NCBI GenBank assembly: GCA_020431745.1
Contig: JAGQHR010000015.1
Span: 6,239-15,978 of the forward strand
Reading direction: 5' to 3'
DNA: 9,740 nucleotides
Source: Candidatus Eiseniibacteriota bacterium
GTDB lineage: Bacteria; Eisenbacteria; RBG-16-71-46; CAIMUX01
In this document: one piece after another, positions 5,462 to 9,740 of the stretch
Numbering within the stretch: position 1 is the stretch's first letter
Layout: each line of letters opens with the position of its first letter
The notes under the pieces: model-generated
The model's database searches: none
What the model was told of the DNA's origin: nothing
The model's input: only the letters and a program-made list of their open reading frames with translations
Translations under genes and position numbers: made by a program

Positions 5462-7579
5462 CTACCGCTTGAGGTATTCCTGCAGCTTCATGATGGCGGG
5501 CAGGAGATCCTGTCCACGATCCAGCGCGGGGCGGAAGAGATCCCCGGCCCGCGAGAGCCGTGGCAGCACCGAACGCAGGTGGAAATCGCGCGGGTCCAGG
5601 TCGAAGTCCAGCTCTTCCCACTGCAACGGCGTCGACACGGTGGCTTCCGGTACCGGCCGCACCACATAGGGTGGGACCACCGTCTGCCCTTCGCGGTTCT
5701 GCATGTAGTCGACGTAGACGCGGCTCTTGCGGTTCTGTGTGGCCCGCTCGATCGTCGCAAAGTCTCCGTGATCCTTCACGACGACCCGGGCGATCCCTTC
5801 GCAGAACATCCGTGACTGGTCGTAGTCGTATCCGGGTGCGAGGGGGATGAAGATGTGCAGCCCCGACTTGCCGGAGGTCTTGAGGCAGGACTCGACGCCG
5901 ATCGCATCCAGGATCTTCTTGATGACGCGCGCGACCCGGATGACGTCCCGGAACGGGGCATCCTTGGGATCGAGGTCGAGCACCGCCCAGTCGGGGGAGT
6001 CGAGCGAGCCCTTGCGGGACATCCACGGGTGGAGATCGATGCTGCCGAGGTTGATCAGATAGAGCAGGCTCGTCCGATCGTTGCAGATCATATGCGGCAC
6101 CGTGCGCGCCTTGCTTTCCGAGGGGATCGGGATCGTCTCGAACCACGCCGGCAGGTGCTTCGGCGCTTCGTGCTGGTAGAAGGACTTGCCCTCGACACCG
6201 TCGGGATAGCGCAGCAGGTGGGAAGGACGATCGATCAGGTAGGGGAGGATGAAGTCCGCGACTTGCTCGTAATAGCCGAGCAGATCGCCCTTCGTGAATC
6301 CCTGATCCGGCCAGTAGACCTTTTTCAGATTGGTGAACTTCACCCGCGCGTCGGTGGGGGCGTACTCGCCGCCCGAGGGCGCGAGCGCCTCGCTCAGGTC
6401 CTTTTTCCGGGCCGTCTCGTGTGGGCGGACTTCGATCTCGACCCACGCGTCCGCCCGACCCGAGGCATAGACGCTGTCCGCGCGTTTGGCCATCACTCCG
6501 TGAAGTCCCGATTGCTCCACGATCCGCACGAGTCCCTCCCCGCTTCCGGGGACGTGGTCGACGTAGAGCAGGGACCGCCCCGGCGGAATCACCGAGGCGA
6601 GCTGGGCCTTGCGCTCGATCAGCGGAACCGGACGCAGATCGAACTCCTCGTAGTGGACGAGATCGAACGCGTAGAACTGCACGATCCGCTCACCGTCCCC
6701 GCGCAGGCGCTCTGCGAGGACTTCGCGCGAGGGACGGCCCGTGTCATCGAGCGCCACGAGCACGCCGTCGATCCAGGCATTCTCCGCGCGCAGCTTCCCG
6801 GCTTCTTTCGCCAGCTCGGGAAGGCGGGGCAGCAGATCGTCCTCGGGTCCCACGCTCGCGGAGTAGAGGGAGGGTTGACCTTGCCGGGTCATGAGCCGGC
6901 AGCGCAGTCCTTCGAAGATCATCTCGAAGATCCAGTCCGGATCGGAGAACGCCTGCCGCACTTTGCGGGCCGGCTTCATCGGTGCGATCGACTGCGGAAA
7001 CGGGGCGGGGCGTGAGGCCTTGAGGTCGCCGCCCACGGCCTGGTCGGATCCGCGCGCATAGAGGTCGCGCGCCTTGAAGATCAGCCACTCGTCGCTGCCG
7101 TCCTCCGGGGAGCCTCCCTCACGAGCCGTGCCTTTGGTGAGGACGAGATGCCACTCGCCGCGCAGTCGACGTCCGCGCAACGCGATCTCCACCTTGCCTG
7201 CGCCGACGCCTCCGATGCCGTCCCGGTTGACGAAGTGATACGTGCCGCGATCCCAGATCGTCATCGAACCTGCGCCGTACTCGCCCTTGGGGATGACGCC
7301 CTCGAAGGTGAGGTAGGCGAACGGGTGGTCCTCGGTGCGAACGGCCAGCCGCTTGTCCTCCGGGTTGTAGGAGAAGCCCCGCGGAACGGCCCAGGACCGA
7401 AGCACGCCTTCCATTTCGAGACGCAGGTCGTAGTGCAGGCGGGTCGCGTCATGGCGATGCACGACGAACTGAAGCTCGTCCGGGCTGCTCGCGAGCGGAT
7501 GCTCCGGGCTGGGCTCGGGAGTCTTTCGGAAGTCGCGCTTGGCGCGGTACTCTTCGATGGTCTTCTTCGGCTTGGGCAT
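5462..7579 (-). CDS. ligD: LigD-family NHEJ protein: PE domain, degenerate ligase, POL domain
   Basis: A 705-residue protein in the order PE-LIG-POL, as in Pseudomonas aeruginosa LigD (about 840 residues). Residues 1-180 are the 3'-phosphoesterase, with H43, H49, D51, R53, H85 and Y89 in the metal and active-site positions. Residues 200-385 align with the ATP-dependent ligase core, but motif I reads FEMIFEGLR, so the AMP-accepting lysine is I221 and the Asp is E223. Motif III DGE is DGV (V273), the motif IV glutamate is H360, and motif V WxKxK is WVEIE. The OB-fold that should follow is absent. Residues 408-700 are the AEP-type polymerase/primase, with LDLDP (D535, D537), SGLH (H575) and YVDY (D624) intact. 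It should trim and fill DNA ends but not seal them. No Ku gene is in the window. The start MPKPKKTIEEYRAKRDF fits LigD N-termini; the frame's longer N-terminus is antisense to the next gene. Confidence 0.95.
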   Translation of the reverse strand: MPKPKKTIEEYRAKRDFRKTPEPSPEHPLASSPDELQFVVHRHDATRLHYDLRLEMEGVLRSWAVPRGFSYNPEDKRLAVRTEDHPFAYLTFEGVIPKGEYGAGSMTIWDRGTYHFVNRDGIGGVGAGKVEIALRGRRLRGEWHLVLTKGTAREGGSPEDGSDEWLIFKARDLYARGSDQAVGGDLKASRPAPFPQSIAPMKPARKVRQAFSDPDWIFEMIFEGLRCRLMTRQGQPSLYSASVGPEDDLLPRLPELAKEAGKLRAENAWIDGVLVALDDTGRPSREVLAERLRGDGERIVQFYAFDLVHYEEFDLRPVPLIERKAQLASVIPPGRSLLYVDHVPGSGEGLVRIVEQSGLHGVMAKRADSVYASGRADAWVEIEVRPHETARKKDLSEALAPSGGEYAPTDARVKFTNLKKVYWPDQGFTKGDLLGYYEQVADFILPYLIDRPSHLLRYPDGVEGKSFYQHEAPKHLPAWFETIPIPSESKARTVPHMICNDRTSLLYLINLGSIDLHPWMSRKGSLDSPDWAVLDLDPKDAPFRDVIRVARVIKKILDAIGVESCLKTSGKSGLHIFIPLAPGYDYDQSRMFCEGIARVVVKDHGDFATIERATQNRKSRVYVDYMQNREGQTVVPPYVVRPVPEATVSTPLQWEELDFDLDPRDFHLRSVLPRLSRAGDLFRPALDRGQDLLPAIMKLQEYLKR

Positions 7580-7624
7580 CGTCGGATAGGACCATGATAC
7601 GGTCCGGACGCGGGTTTCGGGTAT

Positions 7625-7648
7625 CGCCATCGTCGGCCGACGACGGCG
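7625..7648. promoter_or_regulatory. long palindrome in the divergent promoter region
   Basis: The core CGTCGGCCGACG (7631-7642) is a perfect 12-base palindrome. Flanking bases extend it to 24 bases with one mismatched pair. It lies in the 83-base gap between the divergent LigD-family and NTF2-like genes, five bases before the SD of the latter. It could be an operator controlling both genes, or a hairpin hindering translation of the plus-strand gene. A smaller inverted repeat, GGACC-N7-GGTCC (7589-7605), overlaps the likely minus-strand -10 region TATCAT (7599-7594). The LigD-family ATG has no SD, which fits a very short leader. Confidence 0.45.
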
Positions 7649-7662
7649 GGATGAGGAGCGTG

Positions 7663-8655
7663 ATGAAGAAAGACTCGGGCGCCGGGAAGGCGGGTGCAGG
7701 TTCCCAGGGACGTGCGGTGAAGCGCGCCGGTGCGTCGCGGGCGGGTTCGGATGCGGCGGGTTCGAGCGCATCCAGTTCGGACGCGACCCGTGCGGATGCG
7801 ACCGTTGCGGATGCGTCCGCGTCTCGTCGCAGCGCGCGGGCTGCAGGATCGGCATCGAGGGCTGCGGCGGAGAGGGCCGCAGCGGAGGGCGCCGGGTCGG
7901 AGAGGGCCGGGTCGGAGGGCGCCGGATCCGGTTCGCGCGAGTCGACGGGTGCGGACGGAGGGGATGTGGCGGTCGGTCGTCGAGGTGTATCGCCTGGGTC
8001 ACCCGATCCGACCGGCGCGGCGCGTGGTGGCGAGGACCCGTCGGGTGATCCATCGTCAGTGGCGTCGACGCATGCGGCAGACGATCCTCGTGATGTAGTG
8101 ATCGCGTTCCTTCACGCCGCGAATGATCACGACGTGCCGGCGGCTCTGGCTCTGCTCCATCCCGAATTCCAATTTCATGAGAAGGGCGCGGCCGGCCACC
8201 TCGACCGCGATGAGATGGAGGAGCTTCTCGGATGGGATGCGGTGATCGAGAGCGAGGCCCATTGTGAGTCGATGGAAGTCGACGGGCAGCAGGTCACCGG
8301 CCTTTTCTGGGAGACGAACGCGCTCTATCAGCGACTCGGCATGGAGGCGACGCGCTGCCGACTGACCTTCAAGGTCGAGGATCATTCGGTTCGCGGACAG
8401 ACCATCGAGCAGCTCGATGAGGGCGCGTTCATGGCCGCGCTCGAGCCGTTCCTCATCTGGGCCGAGGAGGCTGCCTCCGAAGAGATCGCGGAGCTGCAGC
8501 CGGGAGGCGAGTTCGTTTTCTCCCGTGAGATGGCGGGGCGGTGGCTGGTGCTCCTCGATCGTTGGATCCAGGAGACGGGCGGCCCGGATCCGGACGACGC
8601 GGAAGCGGACGGCTCGGATTCGGAGGGTCCGGGCGTGGGCGGTGCCCACACGTAA
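7663..8655 (+). CDS. NTF2/SnoaL-like domain protein with a long low-complexity N-terminus
   Basis: A 330-residue protein in three parts. Residues 1-140 are Ala/Ser/Gly/Arg/Asp-rich with short internal repeats (EGAGSERAGSEGAGSG at 75-90) and are probably disordered. Residues 142-275 look like the alpha+beta cone of the NTF2/SnoaL superfamily: an opening helix DVVIAFLHAANDHDVPAALALLHPEFQFHE, then strands such as QQVTGLFWETNALYQRLG and ATRCRLTFKVEDHSVRGQTIEQ. Residues 305-330 are an acidic tail. NTF2-like folds serve as enzymes, binding modules or immunity proteins, and the sequence does not say which. There is no signal peptide or membrane helix. The start at ATG 7663 has GAGGAG four bases upstream; ATG 7651 would overlap that site. 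The stop lies in the first unit of a 24-bp tandem repeat. Divergence from the LigD-family gene suggests, but does not show, a shared role. Confidence 0.85.
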   Translation: MKKDSGAGKAGAGSQGRAVKRAGASRAGSDAAGSSASSSDATRADATVADASASRRSARAAGSASRAAAERAAAEGAGSERAGSEGAGSGSRESTGADGGDVAVGRRGVSPGSPDPTGAARGGEDPSGDPSSVASTHAADDPRDVVIAFLHAANDHDVPAALALLHPEFQFHEKGAAGHLDRDEMEELLGWDAVIESEAHCESMEVDGQQVTGLFWETNALYQRLGMEATRCRLTFKVEDHSVRGQTIEQLDEGAFMAALEPFLIWAEEAASEEIAELQPGGEFVFSREMAGRWLVLLDRWIQETGGPDPDDAEADGSDSEGPGVGGAHT

Positions 8656-8762
8656 GGACGCGGCCGCGCGCACACGTAGGGACGCGGCTGCGCGCACACG
8701 TAGGGACGCGGCTGCGCGCACACGTAGGGACGTGGCCGCGCGCACACGTAAGGACGTGGCTG
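8647..8762. repeat. 24-bp tandem repeat carrying a stop codon in every unit
   Basis: Four full units (from 8647, 8671, 8695 and 8719) and a partial fifth (8743-8762) follow the pattern CACACGTARGGACGYGGCYG. Degenerate CACACGG motifs continue at 8789 and 8819. In the frame of the NTF2-like gene, stops occur at 8653, 8677, 8701, 8725 and 8749; the first is the actual terminator of that gene. In the +1 frame the array is open and reads as an eight-residue repeat (RTRRDAAA), continuing to a stop at 8933-8935. Because 24 is a multiple of three, expansion or contraction keeps every frame. Confidence 0.85.
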
Positions 8763-8947
8763 GCGCTGGCGAGGACGCGGACGGCGCGCACACGGACAGT
8801 GCGGACGCGGACGGTCCGCACACGGAACCGGAATCGCGCGGGGTGGTGCCCCGACTCCTGAAGAGATCGACGCGGATTCGGAATCAAGAGGGCCGGGACG
8901 CTGGCCCGGCCTGGCGAAATAGATCGAACCGCTAACGAGAGGTCAAG

Positions 8948-9031
8948 ATGAGCTTGATGGACCGCGTCCAACGCGAAGAGCTCGTGATTGTAGAGCGTCG
9001 CAAGCGGCTTCATCTCGTCGCCGTCGGCTAA
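8948..9031 (+). CDS. possible 27-residue basic peptide
   Basis: ATG 8948 is preceded by AGAGG (8938-8942) with a 5-base gap, a good SD. The product is MSLMDRVQREELVIVERRKRLHLVAVG, rich in charged residues that could form an amphipathic helix, ending at TAA 9029-9031. No family is recognised. The SD and spacing are the only real support; 27 codons can stay open by chance. It could also be a leader ORF linked to the stem-loop that begins 11 bases after its stop. Confidence 0.3.
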   Translation: MSLMDRVQREELVIVERRKRLHLVAVG

Positions 9032-9041
9032 GCCCCGAGCG

Positions 9042-9107
9042 CGTTTTCGCCCGACACGAGGCTTGCGATCCCCGTCTCGATGCCGAGGGGATGCTCATCC
9101 GAAAACG
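9042..9107 (+). other. predicted multi-part stem-loop
   Basis: An outer 8-bp stem pairs CGTTTTCG (9042-9049) with CGAAAACG (9100-9107). Inside it, ATCCC (9068-9072) can pair with GGGAT (9088-9092), and nested within that CTCG pairs with CGAG around the loop ATGC. All pairings are perfect by eye. No T-run follows, so it is not a standard intrinsic terminator on the plus strand. A structured RNA element, a small RNA, or a remnant inverted repeat are all possible. Direction is not decided by the sequence. Confidence 0.3.
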
Positions 9108-9155
9108 ACAACCCGGGGCGACCGTGTAGGCCCGAGGAAGGCTGAACAGTCCCAA

Positions 9156-9175
9156 CTCATTCCCACACGAATGAG
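9156..9175. promoter_or_regulatory. inverted repeat upstream of the right-edge gene
   Basis: CTCATTC (9156-9162) and GAATGAG (9169-9175) are perfect 7-bp arms around six bases. The site ends 20 bases before the -35 box at 9196, where an activator could bind. A second small inverted repeat, AACG-TTTTTT-CGTT, lies between them. The T-run is inside that loop and not after a stem, so a terminator reading is weak. Confidence 0.35.
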
Positions 9176-9195
9176 CGCATACGAACGTTTTTTCG

Positions 9196-9225
9196 TTGAA
9201 ATATGCAATCGAGTTTGTGTATGCT
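9196..9225 (+). promoter_or_regulatory. sigma70-type promoter of the right-edge gene
   Basis: TTGAAA (9196-9201) and TATGCT (9220-9225) are 18 bases apart, matching 5 and 4 of 6 consensus positions, in a locally AT-rich stretch. Transcription would begin near 9232, leaving a leader of about 70 bases before ATG 9303. Confidence 0.5.
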
Positions 9226-9302
9226 GCATCGAATGGTGGCGTCGACCACCGGTCGTCTGACGAGATTTCTCTGCCGTTCATTCTTCGAGGTACCCAAACC
9301 GC

Positions 9303-9740
9303 ATGTCGGAATCTGCAACCGACCGCCGGAGCACGGCGTACGGGCCCGTCGGCCTCGCGAGGCGCCGCGACGTCCCACATTTCGTCCGCGAGGTGGGGCC
9401 GCCGTACGGGGCTCCGGCGAGTCTCGACCGAGCGGTTCAGCGACTCGTTGCCGGATGGCACGCGGCCCAACGGGTCGAAGTCCGCGTCATGTTGGCCGAG
9501 GGAGACATGCTCGACCTCGCGTCCGAGGAGCGTGGCTACCTCCGTCTGGGATTCTCCTCCCTGCACGATTTCTACATCGAGGGCGTGGAGCTGACCCCGA
9601 GCACCGCAAAGCGTCGCATGGCGTTGAGTCGCTTGGCCAAGAGACACCCCAAGCTGCTCGCGGGTCTCGAGTCGGGTGCGCTTTCGGCCTGTCAGGCTCT
9701 CGCGCTCCGGGATGTGATCACCGATGAGTCGGCGGAGTGG
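9303..9740 (+). CDS. N-terminal part of a DUF222-like, probable HNH endonuclease protein (cut by window edge)
   Basis: The frame runs open from ATG 9303 to the last base, 146 codons, with no stop. Residues 41-140 resemble the helical N-terminal half of DUF222-like HNH proteins common in myxobacteria and related groups: a helix (SLDRAVQRLVAGWHAAQRVEV), then RLGFSSLHDFYIEGVELTPSTAKRRMALSR, read as a helix-turn-helix-like unit, then LLAGLESGALSACQALALRDV. In this family a C-terminal HNH nuclease domain follows; it would lie beyond the window, so nuclease activity is inferred. Residues 1-35 are unconserved. The start is decided by an in-frame TGA at 9258 with no other start codon before 9303; GAGG at 9287-9290 lies 12 bases upstream, a rather long spacing. 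It appears to be a single-gene unit behind its own promoter. Confidence 0.8.
   Translation, partial: MSESATDRRSTAYGPVGLARRRDVPHFVREVGPPYGAPASLDRAVQRLVAGWHAAQRVEVRVMLAEGDMLDLASEERGYLRLGFSSLHDFYIEGVELTPSTAKRRMALSRLAKRHPKLLAGLESGALSACQALALRDVITDESAEW

Larger units (their letters stand above)
8656..9302. other. 647-base stretch without a confident gene
   Basis: From left to right it holds the rest of the 24-bp repeat array, a decaying repeat-like zone to about 8935, a possible 27-residue ORF (8948-9031), a predicted stem-loop (9042-9107), an inverted repeat (9156-9175) and a promoter (9196-9225). The base composition turns visibly AT-richer at about 9150-9290. A minus-strand frame covering 8943-9647 is open but has no recognisable content and opposes the well-supported gene at 9303. 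Confidence 0.6.

Noticed and set aside
5315..5815. plus-strand frame with a 15-residue SRIHRPSAPPNTARW repeat
   Set aside because: The repeat reflects the 45-bp DNA array. There is no SD before the ATG, and most of the frame is antisense to the LigD-family gene.
5855..7015. 386-codon plus-strand frame opposite the LigD-family gene
   Set aside because: It has no recognisable motif, and the opposite strand carries clear PE and POL active sites.
7580..8053. 158-residue N-terminal extension of the LigD-family frame
   Set aside because: The extension is Pro/His/Arg-rich and is the antisense of the low-complexity coding region of the NTF2-like gene. LigD homology begins at MPKPKKTIEEYRAKRDF (7579).
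8943..9647. 234-codon minus-strand frame
   Set aside because: It opposes the start of the DUF222-like gene and its promoter and shows no domain or start signal.

Overview
The window is high-GC bacterial DNA with five confident complete genes, one confident gene cut by the right edge, and two possible small genes. High GC, little reliance on strong Shine-Dalgarno (SD) sites, an FHA-GAF-PP2C phosphatase and a DUF222-like/HNH-type protein fit lineages such as Myxococcota, Gemmatimonadota or Candidatus Eisenbacteria. This is inference from gene content; no marker gene is present.

Layout, left to right. Bases 1-266 hold no gene I can support. A four-helix membrane protein resembling the YjdF/DUF2238 family follows (267-692, +). 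Next, behind a good sigma70-type promoter, is a YdcR-like MocR-family regulator (1029-2477, +), a GntR helix-turn-helix fused to an aminotransferase fold. A signalling block follows: an FHA-GAF-PP2C (SpoIIE-type) phosphatase (2700-4625, +) and a STAS-domain anti-sigma-factor antagonist (4890-5246, +). A possible 47-residue secreted or membrane peptide (4747-4890) overlaps the STAS start by one base. Together these look like a partner-switching pathway in which the phosphatase reactivates the phosphorylated STAS protein. No anti-sigma kinase or sigma factor lies in the window.

A convergent intergenic region then carries a 45-bp tandem repeat (5277-5454). Beyond it, on the minus strand, is a LigD-family protein (5462-7579) with the order PE, ligase, POL. 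The phosphoesterase and polymerase/primase active sites look complete. The ligase module has lost its nucleotidyl-acceptor lysine and other motif residues and lacks its OB-fold, so it appears to be a pseudo-ligase. This is the most striking finding.

Divergent from it is an NTF2/SnoaL-like protein with a long Ala/Ser/Gly-rich N-terminal region (7663-8655, +); the shared upstream region contains a strong palindrome. Its stop codon lies in the first unit of a 24-bp tandem repeat in which every unit carries a stop in the same frame. Bases 8656-9302 hold a possible 27-residue ORF, a predicted stem-loop, an inverted repeat and a promoter. The promoter leads into a gene, open at the right edge (9303-9740, +), that resembles the N-terminal part of DUF222-like HNH endonucleases.

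Short tandem repeats in multiples of 3 bp (27, 45 and 24 bp) recur inside and beside genes here, and may be a trait of this genome.
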